41,550 nucleotides of DNA from the IMG/VR virus record IMGVR_UViG_3300038954_000088, positions 1-41,550 of that record; one strand, given 5' to 3'. The notes under the pieces were generated by a model that saw only the letters and a list, made by a program, of their open reading frames with translations, searched no databases and was not told where the DNA came from. The DNA comes from a virus. The translations under genes were made by a program, and so were the position numbers. Position 1 is the stretch's first letter, and every line of letters begins with the position of its first letter. Below are positions 1 to 5,985 of this stretch, one piece after another.

Positions 1-19
1 TATTTCCGGCGCTCTGCTG

Positions 20-55
20 TAGACTTTTGACCCGCCCCTATAGCCTTTGCCTATC
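20..55. repeat. Left copy of an imperfect direct repeat shared with the right end
   Basis: This segment carries TAGACTTT, then CCTATAG, then TTTGCCTATC. The same blocks in the same order occur at 41483-41521 at the other end of the window. The left copy overlaps the stop codon of the HNH gene and the right copy overlaps the start of terS. If the ends join, the copies begin 87 bp apart and bracket the HNH-terS gap, the usual place for cos or terminase-binding sites. The matching blocks are seen; the packaging role is inferred. Confidence 0.45.
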
Positions 56-350
56 ACCAGCCGTCCGGCGCGCCGTCGATTCCGATTGCTCGCTTCGTCG
101 TCTTGCCCATTTCGCGCGCTGTTTTCTGAGCGTGATGGCTAGAACATAGACTTTGAAAAGGCCCGGCCCAGAACTTCGCCCTGTCTCCCTTATGCGGCTC
201 TATGTGGTCAACCTCATTGGCTGCGGTGATGACTCCGCGCTCCAGGCAGTGCCGGCACAGCGGCTCTTTAGCCAGATGCGCCCGTCTTAGCCGCCGCCAT
301 CTGCGGTTGCCGTACCAGCCTGTCCAGTAGCGGTCACCCTTTGCTGCCAT
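54..350 (-). CDS. HNH endonuclease (terminase-associated)
   Basis: A 98-residue HNH nuclease of the HK97 gp74 kind, which works with the terminase in cos-type phages. A CxxC pair (LCRHC, about residues 30-34) and a second Cys/His cluster (LCSSHH) look like the zinc ligands. EVDHIEPHKGD holds the catalytic His. The start is taken at MAAKGDRYW because the longer open frame upstream overlaps other genes and has no phage-like sequence. It is last in a run of overlapping minus-strand genes. If the map is circular, terS starts about 100 bp further on, matching the conserved HNH-terS-terL order. Confidence 0.9.
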   Translation of the reverse strand: MAAKGDRYWTGWYGNRRWRRLRRAHLAKEPLCRHCLERGVITAANEVDHIEPHKGDRAKFWAGPFQSLCSSHHAQKTAREMGKTTKRAIGIDGAPDGW

Positions 351-486
351 CGAGATATGAGGTCCGCTCGCCGTTCTCTTCTTGGCTCGCGCCCTCTGCA
401 ATGTGGAACAGACACCCAGCGATCTGAGCCAGCAACTCGCGGATGGCTGCAAGCTCCTTGGCTACCTCACTCTCCGGTGTCGTCAT
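334..486 (-). CDS. Small hypothetical protein (50 aa)
   Basis: A short gene starting MTTPESEVAKELAAIRELL. It overlaps the end of the preceding gene (stop at 467) and the start of the HNH gene (350), the tight packing typical of this transcript. The protein is mostly one amphipathic helix (about residues 5-30), with a single Cys inside a hydrophobic stretch (LLAQIAGCLFHIA) and a charged tail. It has no signal peptide or clear membrane span. I do not recognise the family. Its place between lysis-type genes and the HNH gene says only that it is late-expressed. Confidence 0.55.
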   Translation of the reverse strand: MTTPESEVAKELAAIRELLAQIAGCLFHIAEGASQEENGERTSYLDGSKG

Positions 487-712
487 CGTCTCTACGCCCG
501 AGGCCGAAGAAGCTGGAGCGTCCGGCCTCTGGCTCTGACTGTTGGATGCACACTTCTCTGTCTTGCACGGCCTCGGCGGCCTCAGTGGGCGGCCGCTCGC
601 CAATCGCCAGCGGAACGAGGTTCACGCCCGCAGCGTGGCTCTTGATCTGGTACTGGCGGCGAATCCCGTCAGTAATCCGGGTGAAATTGGTCTGGACGTA
701 TTCGGTCTTCAT
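467..712 (-). CDS. Small hypothetical protein (81 aa)
   Basis: It begins at MKTEYVQTNFTRITDGI, eight bases after the stop of the coiled-coil membrane gene, and its 3' end overlaps the next small gene. The upstream extension in this frame lies inside the previous gene and is not used. The protein is soluble, with a structured-looking N-terminal half (YVQTNFTRITDGIRRQYQI) and an acidic tail (RRDDDDTGE). No enzyme motif is visible and I do not recognise the family. Confidence 0.6.
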   Translation of the reverse strand: MKTEYVQTNFTRITDGIRRQYQIKSHAAGVNLVPLAIGERPPTEAAEAVQDREVCIQQSEPEAGRSSFFGLGRRDDDDTGE

Positions 713-719
713 GGCCACC

Positions 720-1082
720 TCAGTCAGTAAAAATCTTCCGCACCGCAGTCGCGCCAGCAATCAGCAGGCCGGCCAGACCGATCAGTGTGCCGATGATCCA
801 GGCCGCTGCCTTCTGCCCGCCGCTCATCATCGACCAGGCGATCTTGTTGGCGTTGATGGCGTTCATGATCCGATCGACCTCGGCGTGCCGGTCTTCTCGG
901 TCCGCCTTCATCTCAGCCCTCAGGGCAGCGAACTCATCCCTACCCTCTCGGCTCAGCCGCCTTAGCTCGCCCCACGCTGCCCGCTGCTGGCCTTCCACGT
1001 TTTCAATCCGGGCGATCGCATACGCATGGTCGCGCTCCAGTTGGCGCAGGCGGTCTTCGTGTTCATGCTCAATCTCGCTCAT
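720..1082 (-). CDS. Coiled-coil membrane protein, holin/XhlA-like in shape
   Basis: A 120-residue protein with a long charged helix rich in Glu, Arg and Ala (about residues 5-85, coiled-coil spacing). One C-terminal membrane span follows (AAAWIIGTLIGLAGLLIAG, about residues 94-112) with a short basic tail. This plan matches XhlA-type lysis accessory proteins and other phage proteins anchored by a C-terminal helix. The start is MSEIEHEHED, whose ATG overlaps the stop of the candidate spanin (ATGA). Next to a spanin-like gene, a lysis or membrane role is likely, but no signature fixes it. Confidence 0.6.
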   Translation of the reverse strand: MSEIEHEHEDRLRQLERDHAYAIARIENVEGQQRAAWGELRRLSREGRDEFAALRAEMKADREDRHAEVDRIMNAINANKIAWSMMSGGQKAAAWIIGTLIGLAGLLIAGATAVRKIFTD

Positions 1083-1537
1083 AGCGCCCCCGCCGCCAGT
1101 GCAACGAGCATTGCACCGGTGACCCCGCGATACATGAGGCCGTCGAGCCAGCCCTGGTGTATCTCTCCGACCCACAGCTCGTAGTACGCTCGGGCCTGCG
1201 TCTCGGCCAGCCTGCCGGCCTGCAGCAGCGACCGGCGCTCGGCGTTGATCGCCTGAATCTGACGGTTGCGCTCAATCAGCGCCGCCGTGTTCTCTCTGGC
1301 GACCTCAAGTGCGGCGGCGAGGATGCGGGCCTGCTCGGGCGTCAGGCGGAAGTGATCGACCTGATCCCCGTCCATGACGATCTCGACCTGCCCCACCTTG
1401 GGAATCGGCTCGACCTCGCCCGTCTCGTAGTCGGTCAGCTGGTATTCGGCTAGGGGCGTGCTCGGGGCCGGGGGCGTGTTGGGCGTAATGCCGCAGCCGG
1501 TCAGGGCCAGCGCAATTGTCAGGATCAGGTATCGCAT
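1079..1537 (-). CDS. Lipoprotein with C-terminal hydrophobic segment; candidate u-spanin
   Basis: The start MRYLILTIALALTGC gives a short signal peptide with a lipobox (L-T-G-C, lipidated Cys at residue 15). A proline-rich linker follows, then a long helix (about residues 60-130), and finally a hydrophobic C-terminus (GVTGAMLVALAAGAL). An outer-membrane lipoprotein tethered through a periplasmic helix to an inner-membrane segment is the plan of unimolecular spanins such as T1 gp11, which fuse the two membranes at lysis. The hydrophobic end is short, so an ordinary phage lipoprotein remains possible. It is first in its overlapping run and diverges from the plus-strand cassette at 1630. Confidence 0.6.
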   Translation of the reverse strand: MRYLILTIALALTGCGITPNTPPAPSTPLAEYQLTDYETGEVEPIPKVGQVEIVMDGDQVDHFRLTPEQARILAAALEVARENTAALIERNRQIQAINAERRSLLQAGRLAETQARAYYELWVGEIHQGWLDGLMYRGVTGAMLVALAAGAL

Positions 1538-1541
1538 AGAT

Positions 1542-1596
1542 TGTTTGTAAACGGTGTTGACAACAGCGCCAGAATGTGCGACACTGTTTACAACAC
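1542..1596 (+). promoter_or_regulatory. Promoter with three operator-like boxes
   Basis: A TTGACA -35 box (1557-1562) and a GACACT -10 box (1580-1585) are 17 bp apart and face the cassette starting at 1630. TGTTGACAACA (1555-1565) overlaps the -35, and TGTTTACAACA (1585-1595) starts exactly 30 bp later, just after the -10. Both are near-perfect 11-bp palindromes. A third related sequence, TTGTAAACGGTG, is at 1545-1556. Palindromes on the promoter at three-helical-turn spacing are the signature of repressor control. The XRE protein at 2278 is the obvious candidate regulator. Confidence 0.6.
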
Positions 1597-1629
1597 TAGA
1601 GGAAGCAGCCACACACCAAGGAGCACGGC

Positions 1630-2028
1630 ATGACCATCGAACTCACGACAACCGGACGAGACGGCGCGCTCACCAAGTTCCGCATCACCAATGCCGCCAG
1701 CCTCTGGGACGATTTTCCGGGCACCGGCTACTCGTGCGACATCGACGGTGATGACATCGTAGGTCGCGGCAGCAAGGGCGATATCCGGAAACTGGAGAGC
1801 TGGATTGCTCGGCAGAGCGCCCCGCAGGCCGTTAAGTCGGCTCCGGCTGCTACCAACCAACCCCGACGGGTTCTGGTCCCGTTCGGCAGCGTCAAGCCCG
1901 GCGACGAGATTGCGGGTCGCATCGTTCGGGGGCTGGGTCGCGATTTTTACCCGAATCCGGACCAATTCAGCCAGTGGGGAATCGACCCCAGCTACAGCGG
2001 CACCGTCCAATACGCTTATTTCGACTGA
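1630..2028 (+). CDS. Hypothetical protein, first gene of reversed cassette (132 aa)
   Basis: The ATG follows AAGGAG at a good distance, and the gene is read from the operator-rich promoter at 1542-1596. It runs opposite to every gene on both sides. The N-terminal half (MTIELTTTGRDGALTKFRI...) looks like a small beta-rich domain with an acidic loop (CDIDGDDIVGRG). A Pro/Ala-rich linker (about residues 60-80) leads to a C-terminal part with FYPNPDQFSQWGI. No signal peptide or membrane segment is seen. I do not recognise the family; being first in a self-contained regulated unit, it may be the effector. Confidence 0.7.
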   Translation: MTIELTTTGRDGALTKFRITNAASLWDDFPGTGYSCDIDGDDIVGRGSKGDIRKLESWIARQSAPQAVKSAPAATNQPRRVLVPFGSVKPGDEIAGRIVRGLGRDFYPNPDQFSQWGIDPSYSGTVQYAYFD

Positions 2029-2038
2029 GGAGAATTAA

Positions 2039-2281
2039 ATGCGCTTTTTCACTGAAAACGGGAACGAGTACAAAACCACCGTGCGTAACAGTTACAACCG
2101 AATCCACCACGTAGACCGATCCGGCGGAGGCTACTCGCTGAAATTCGTCTCCAGTGTTCCTCGCGGAATCTACGGAGACAGCAAATTCGACCCACAGCCC
2201 AACCGAGACGCGCACCAGCAAATACGTAGTGCAATCGAGTCGCACGCGGGCAGCCCAATAATCCGGGAGTCGGTCGCATGA
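2039..2281 (+). CDS. Hypothetical protein, second gene of reversed cassette (80 aa)
   Basis: It starts ten bases after the previous stop with a strong SD (GAGGAG) and ends in an ATGA overlap with the HTH gene, so the three genes form one operon. The protein is polar, with many Asn, Arg, Ser and Tyr (NSYNRIHHVDRSGGGYSLKF). It has no cysteine pair, membrane span or enzyme motif. I do not recognise it. Size and position next to an HTH gene would suit half of a toxin-antitoxin or exclusion pair, but nothing in the sequence shows that. Confidence 0.65.
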   Translation: MRFFTENGNEYKTTVRNSYNRIHHVDRSGGGYSLKFVSSVPRGIYGDSKFDPQPNRDAHQQIRSAIESHAGSPIIRESVA

Positions 2282-2472
2282 GCTTCGCCACCCAGCTCCG
2301 CCAACTCCGAACCGACCTGGGCCTCTCTCAGGCCCGGGCGGCAGAACTGCTCGGCCTTAGTCGCGGCGCTATCGCCTATTACGAGGCCGGGAAGCGCGAG
2401 CCGCCCGACGAACCGATCCGCTCGAAACAGCAGATACTCGACGACCTCAAAAGCCGGGCTCAGTCACTCTGA
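2278..2472 (+). CDS. XRE/Cro-family HTH regulator (64 aa)
   Basis: A complete HTH of the XRE type fills the protein: LRQLRTDLGLSQARAAELL then LSRGAIAYYEAGKREPP, followed by a short helical tail. There is no C-terminal dimerisation or cleavage domain, so it is Cro-like rather than CI-like. It is last in the cassette operon and the likely binder of the palindromes at 1555-1595, giving feedback control; that link is inferred. Its 3' end runs tail-to-tail into the minus-strand gene ending at 2464, overlapping by nine bases, with no terminator visible between them. Confidence 0.85.
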   Translation: MSFATQLRQLRTDLGLSQARAAELLGLSRGAIAYYEAGKREPPDEPIRSKQQILDDLKSRAQSL

Positions 2473-2820
2473 GCCCGCAATCCTCTCTGCCAGCTCCCGC
2501 GCCTCGGTTGCGCCCATGCGCTTGCCTTCCTTTTTGCGCAGCTGCTTGATGACCCTGCGGGCGCGGTTCTGATGCCTGACCGCCGCCCGGTCGTGCTCAT
2601 GAGCTGTCGCTCGGGCGTCCAATGCATCCTTGATGCGCTCGACCTTGCCGCCCTCGGCCTCGTGTGCCTGCCGCTTTAGATCGATGGACTTACGGCGGTT
2701 GCGGTTGCTGAGCGCCACGTAGATCGCCACCAGCAGGACGGACACGCCAGCGGCGAGCGCCTTCCAGTATTTCCGGGCGAACTTCCACGCCTTGCGGGCT
2801 TTGGCGATTACGGTTTCCAC
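2464..2820 (-). CDS. Membrane-anchored coiled-coil protein, candidate lysis accessory
   Basis: The reading starts at a GTG (VETVIAKARKAW) overlapping the end of the holin-like gene by 13 bases, with GGGAGG about ten bases upstream. The longer frame upstream only shadows the holin gene. The product (118 aa) has a basic amphipathic N-terminus and one membrane span (ALAAGVSVLLVAIYVALS, about residues 21-38). A long charged helix rich in Lys, Arg, Ala and Glu reaches the end. This is the plan of an Rz-type inner-membrane spanin or of a membrane-tethered coiled coil. The basic, not periplasm-typical, helix argues for caution. Confidence 0.55.
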   Translation of the reverse strand: METVIAKARKAWKFARKYWKALAAGVSVLLVAIYVALSNRNRRKSIDLKRQAHEAEGGKVERIKDALDARATAHEHDRAAVRHQNRARRVIKQLRKKEGKRMGATEARELAERIAGSE

Positions 2821-3041
2821 AGCGAGATATCCTCCCACGTGGCCCCCCAGACATAGCTGGCAATAACCGCCATCGCCATCAGGCGATTGCCGCCGGCGAT
2901 GGTGACCAGCAGGGGCGAGCTTTCCACGCCGACGAACGCTGTCAGCAGCAGAACCACCTCCACAGCAGCGCAGAACCAGAGCGCACCAAAAATGGTGCGG
3001 CGGCGATTTACCCACGTCGGCTTGTATTGCGGGTCTGACAT
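2808..3041 (-). CDS. Holin candidate (two membrane spans)
   Basis: A 77-residue membrane protein. A short polar N-terminus with a basic patch (VNRRR) is followed by two hydrophobic helices, about residues 17-38 (TIFGALWFCAAVEVVLLLTAF) and 43-65 (LLVTIAGGNRLMAMAVIAS). The N-terminal charge, two spans and small size match class II-type phage holins, which open the inner membrane at lysis. It lies between a short gene and a membrane coiled-coil gene in the late transcript, the usual place for a lysis cassette. No family name can be given from sequence alone. Confidence 0.65.
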   Translation of the reverse strand: MSDPQYKPTWVNRRRTIFGALWFCAAVEVVLLLTAFVGVESSPLLVTIAGGNRLMAMAVIASYVWGATWEDISLWKP

Positions 3042-3042
3042 T

Positions 3043-3222
3043 TCAGTTAACCAAGTCCCAAAACTTTTCGTCGATCACCCTCATCATGTCGGCGGGCAGG
3101 TCTAATCGTTTTTCTGACAAGTGACGTGCAATTCGCTCCATTTCCGCGCGCAGATCGTCATTGAACTTTTCGCCTCCGCCATTCAGTGGCGCGTGCTGGG
3201 TGATCGGGATAATGTAGCTCAT
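3043..3222 (-). CDS. Small hypothetical protein (59 aa)
   Basis: It begins at MSYIIPITQHAP, with its ATG overlapping the stop of the DUF5675 gene (ATGA). It ends just before the holin candidate. The second half is one charged helix (LRAEMERIARHLSEKRLDLPADMMRVIDEKFWDLV). No cysteines, signal peptide or membrane span are seen. Translational coupling to its neighbour supports it as a real gene. The function is unknown; its place between the DUF5675 and holin-like genes hints at the lysis module. Confidence 0.6.
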   Translation of the reverse strand: MSYIIPITQHAPLNGGGEKFNDDLRAEMERIARHLSEKRLDLPADMMRVIDEKFWDLVN

Positions 3223-3644
3223 GGATACTCCGGCTGATTCACTCGAATGTCGATATCCCACTGCCCGCGCGCTTCAAGCAGCCCCATAAGCCGTCGGAGT
3301 GACTCTCGGCTCTCACGGACCATCGGGCCGTCAATCGTCCAACTGTGCTGCGAGCCGATCAGCAGGCAGCCGTCGGTGTTTTTGACCCAGTTCCCGACAT
3401 GCAGCATGATCAAGCTGCGGCCGGGAACGTCAGTGACCTCCCAGCCCACGTTGTACTCGCCGTCAGTCGACCGGCGCACCACACCGCTTGAACGCTTGGC
3501 CATCCTGTACACGCCCTCCGGGATACAGGACTCGGAGCGGGCATTGCCGCGCCACGGCAACTCAATCGTGCGGAACGTCTCGTCACCGACTGTCAGGACA
3601 CCTAGGGTCGCCTCCGGGAGATAAGCCCGGCGCAGAGTGAGCAT
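3219..3644 (-). CDS. DUF5675 family protein
   Basis: A 141-residue protein matching the DUF5675 pattern: an N-terminal LTLRRAYLPEATLGVL, then TIELPWRGN, CIPEGVYRM, VPGRSLIMLHVGNW and TDGCLLIGS. The order and the Gly/Cys/His residues resemble L,D-transpeptidase-like folds. The family occurs near phage lysis genes and is sometimes suspected of acting on the cell wall; no activity is proven. The ATG at 3644 overlaps the stop of the preceding gene (TGATG). A GTG one codon upstream is less likely. I see no canonical endolysin elsewhere, so this gene is one candidate for that role. Confidence 0.8.
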   Translation of the reverse strand: MLTLRRAYLPEATLGVLTVGDETFRTIELPWRGNARSESCIPEGVYRMAKRSSGVVRRSTDGEYNVGWEVTDVPGRSLIMLHVGNWVKNTDGCLLIGSQHSWTIDGPMVRESRESLRRLMGLLEARGQWDIDIRVNQPEYP

Positions 3645-5362
3645 CACAGCACCCTCGCCCCGGACGGCAGCTCGGTCACGCGCTCGCTAGCGCCGGATTC
3701 ACCGTGGAGGCCCTTGTACTGGCACTCGGGTCCGTACACGCGCCAGTCGCCCTCGGGGCCGGTGTAGACGGCCCAGTCCGGTGCGTCGCCCTGATACGTG
3801 AATTCGTAGGCAATCGACTCGTCACCCAGGTCGAGAACGCTGACGCCCTGCAGCTCGCCGGTCTCCCACACGCCCGAGCTGGCACCGCCGCGCTCGGCCA
3901 GTCGCTCAAGGTGCTGGTGGTCGACGCCGAACGTCTGGCAGCGATACTTGATGATTCCCTCATCCGGTCCAGTCAGGTACAGCCGCGCCGCGCCGTCGAG
4001 CTGGCGCTCCCGGCCATCAGTGCGGTAGACATCGAGCAGGACATGTCCGTCCTCGATGTGCCCGTCTAGGAACAACCAGACGCGACCACCCTCGGGCAGG
4101 TGTGTGAACCAGTAGCCGACGACGTGCGTGCCCTGCACGTGCAGGCGGAATCCCTGAAACTGATACTCAGGCGCGTACCAGATACCCGCCGCAGTCTCAT
4201 CCATCGCGTGGATATCGGCCGGCACCGCAGGCCAGTCCGGGAAGTCAGGCCGCTGGTCACTGTCGACGGCAATGCGCGTCACGCCGTCCTTTCGGCCCGT
4301 GACCGTCACGACCGCACCGTTGGGCAGCTCGATCGGCTCGTCTGGATTCCATCGGCCCATCTCGTACGTCCTGAATGACGGCCGATTCGGCGGGTCATAG
4401 CGGTGTATCCACACGTAGCCATCGATCAAACGGCCCTTGCCCCACGCGGTCTGGTGGTCGTCGCGGTGTACCGAGACGATGTTGATTTCGTTGTTACGAA
4501 TAATCCGGGCAGCCCGGTATTCACCCGGACGTGCATCTTCTGGCCGGCACTCGACCGGAAGCAGGAACGTCGCCCCGGTATCAATATCGACCACCTCGTG
4601 GTCCTGGATCTGGCCAAGGTAGAGCAGGTGCGCGGCGTTGTGGCCCGAGTAGTGCTTGCCTTGCATAGACGACCCGCCATAGGCGTCCATGCCGCGCCAG
4701 TCGTGCTCGATGCCGCAACAGTGGTACAGCTCATGGATTACCACGCGCGGGTCGCTCATACCCAGCGCGAACACGGCAAACTTCCATGACCCAATATGCG
4801 CAATTCCTTTCAGGCCGCTCTGAGCGCCGCCGACGGTGCCCATGTAGTTATGGCGCTGCCAGTCCGGGTCGATCTGTGCTAGCTGCTCGGCCTCGCGCTG
4901 GAAATTGAATTGCAGGCCCGGCGATTGGTCGCTCACCACCACGAACGGCGTTATCTCGACGACATCCCACGCCACGTTGCTCAGGTGCACGTACTGCTCA
5001 ATCGAGCGCGCCATCCGGCGGACTTGGCCCCATGCGGCCTCAACCTGCCCCCCAGACCGGACCACGCGGACCAGCGCCACGCGCTTCTGGGCCTCGTCAC
5101 GGTAGGCCGCGCCGATTACGTCATAGGACTCCAGCCGGTCACCAGCAAGGTGCGCCCTGACCAAGACATTGCGCGGTGCGCCAGCGATATCTTGGATGCC
5201 CTCGAAAACCCGGCCGTCAAGGCACTCGAAGTCATGCCGGCCCGCGCCGGTTTTGCGTAGCCAGCCTTGCATAACGAGGTCCGTTAAATGGGGCGCAATC
5301 GGCCGGGGTGCTATGACCCAATCGGCCGGTGGAAGTCGCCGCAGCGCATATCTCAGTGGCAT
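3644..5362 (-). CDS. Metzincin-like metalloprotease domain protein
   Basis: A 572-residue protein. The N-terminal part (1-110) is beta-rich and unrecognised. At 210-220 lies HELYHCCGIEH, the HExxHxxGxxH zinc site of metzincin peptidases, followed by SSMQG at 231-235, a plausible Met-turn. The C-terminal 300 residues look like repeated beta-sandwich units rich in Trp, Tyr and Gly (for example VWLFLDGHIEDGHVLLDVY). A virion or lysis protein that cuts surface protein or matrix would fit. The start codon lies in a hairpin and lacks an SD; MQGWLRKTG at 5272 is an alternative start. It is the first gene after the non-coding stretch and overlaps the DUF5675 gene downstream. Confidence 0.75.
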   Translation of the reverse strand: MPLRYALRRLPPADWVIAPRPIAPHLTDLVMQGWLRKTGAGRHDFECLDGRVFEGIQDIAGAPRNVLVRAHLAGDRLESYDVIGAAYRDEAQKRVALVRVVRSGGQVEAAWGQVRRMARSIEQYVHLSNVAWDVVEITPFVVVSDQSPGLQFNFQREAEQLAQIDPDWQRHNYMGTVGGAQSGLKGIAHIGSWKFAVFALGMSDPRVVIHELYHCCGIEHDWRGMDAYGGSSMQGKHYSGHNAAHLLYLGQIQDHEVVDIDTGATFLLPVECRPEDARPGEYRAARIIRNNEINIVSVHRDDHQTAWGKGRLIDGYVWIHRYDPPNRPSFRTYEMGRWNPDEPIELPNGAVVTVTGRKDGVTRIAVDSDQRPDFPDWPAVPADIHAMDETAAGIWYAPEYQFQGFRLHVQGTHVVGYWFTHLPEGGRVWLFLDGHIEDGHVLLDVYRTDGRERQLDGAARLYLTGPDEGIIKYRCQTFGVDHQHLERLAERGGASSGVWETGELQGVSVLDLGDESIAYEFTYQGDAPDWAVYTGPEGDWRVYGPECQYKGLHGESGASERVTELPSGARVL

Positions 5363-5377
5363 ACGCTGCGGCGTATG
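5360..5377 (-). promoter_or_regulatory. Hairpin enclosing the start codon of the metzincin gene
   Basis: CATACGC and GCGTATG pair perfectly (7 bp) around a four-base loop. The ATG of the gene ending at 3644 is inside the 3' arm. No SD precedes this ATG. A start codon closed in a stem and without SD should be poorly translated unless the RNA refolds or something binds it. The structure is seen; control of translation is inferred. Confidence 0.45.
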
Positions 5378-5769
5378 GCAGCGATTTATGCGTCAGTGAG
5401 AGGCCGCTGCCGAGATTTGATGCCCGACATTACTGCCGGGCGAAAACGCACTTAAGCGTCGGCCCGCCGATGCTATCGACGGGGTATCACTACGACGGGA
5501 GGCCATCCCCGCCGGCCTAGGAGTGCGGGACTTCCCTAGGACTTGAATGCAGGTTTTACCCTGCCGACTTGGAGCGGGATCAACTGGAGTCGAACCAGCC
5601 ACTCCGGCGCATCTAGAATTGCCAGAGATCGAGCGCCCGGCGCGCCAATCCCGCATAAAACTGCAAGCGCAGGCCGCCAAGGCGGTTGCCGGCGCTTTAA
5701 CCTATGCGGATTGCAAACCGCAAATGCTTGCGGTCAGGACTGCAATTCAGGGAAATTGCACCCGATGTT
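5363..5769 (-). other. Non-coding, structure-rich stretch
   Basis: No convincing gene lies here; the open frames on either strand have no SD and odd composition. Seen on the minus strand: ACCGCAA-GCAT-TTGCGGT (near 5721-5738); CCGC-CTTG-GCGG inside a longer GCGC-closed stem, followed by TTTTAT (near 5660-5697); the tRNA-like element at 5570-5654; inverted CCTAGG copies at 5516-5521 and 5535-5540; an 8-bp stem with a GTAA tetraloop (5422-5441); and a small stem followed by TTTT (5443-5459). This looks like a stable RNA or long leader. No promoter was recognised. Confidence 0.5.
5570..5654 (-). tRNA. tRNA-like element, Cys-like 3' half, probably degenerate
   Basis: The 5' GCGGGAT and 3' ATCCCGC form a perfect 7-bp acceptor stem, followed by a U discriminator and encoded CCA. 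A T-arm with GGTTCGACTCC and a D-like arm (GCGC-GCCGG-GCGC) are present. U73-CCA and this T-arm resemble tRNA-Cys. The total of 85 bases is long. The T stem carries two extra weak pairs, and the anticodon arm has a bulge and an 11-base loop (containing GGCAA) instead of seven bases. It is therefore either a decayed tRNA or a tRNA mimic, not a clear working tRNA. It could also mark an old tRNA-type attachment site. Confidence 0.4.
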
Positions 5770-5985
5770 CTAAATTCCAGAACCTGGAATCAGCACAGCT
5801 CCACCGCTGGGCCTTTCACGAGGCAAATCGTCCAGGCACCTGAGGCTGCGCTCGTGGACGTAGACAGGGAACGCCTCGCGGAACCCCGTCACCGCGCGCT
5901 CGATGCGCTGGTGAAGCTCAGGATTCTCTGACCAGACGTCATGCTGTATTTCAGGCCAGCACTCGTCTAGGCGTATCCAGGTCAT
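5770..5985 (-). CDS. Hypothetical protein (71 aa)
   Basis: The ATG overlaps the stop of the metallophosphoesterase gene (ATGA), so the two are translationally coupled. The protein starts MTWIRLDECWPEIQHDVW, is rich in Glu, Arg and Trp, has a helical middle (ELHQRIERAVTGFREAF) and ends in a small Gly/Pro tail. No membrane span or metal-binding cluster is seen. I do not recognise the family. It is the last gene before the structured non-coding stretch. Confidence 0.6.
   Translation of the reverse strand: MTWIRLDECWPEIQHDVWSENPELHQRIERAVTGFREAFPVYVHERSLRCLDDLPRERPSGGAVLIPGSGI

Noticed and set aside
357-965. 202-codon plus-strand frame
   Set aside because: Antisense to a chain of coupled minus-strand genes; composition is not protein-like.
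5570-5654. Working tRNA-Cys
   Set aside because: The acceptor and T-arm fit, but the anticodon loop is 11 bases with a bulged stem and the T stem is extended, so a functional canonical tRNA is not supported.
5393-5680. 95-codon minus-strand frame across the non-coding stretch
   Set aside because: No SD, atypical composition, and it runs through the tRNA-like element and hairpins, which explain the sequence better.
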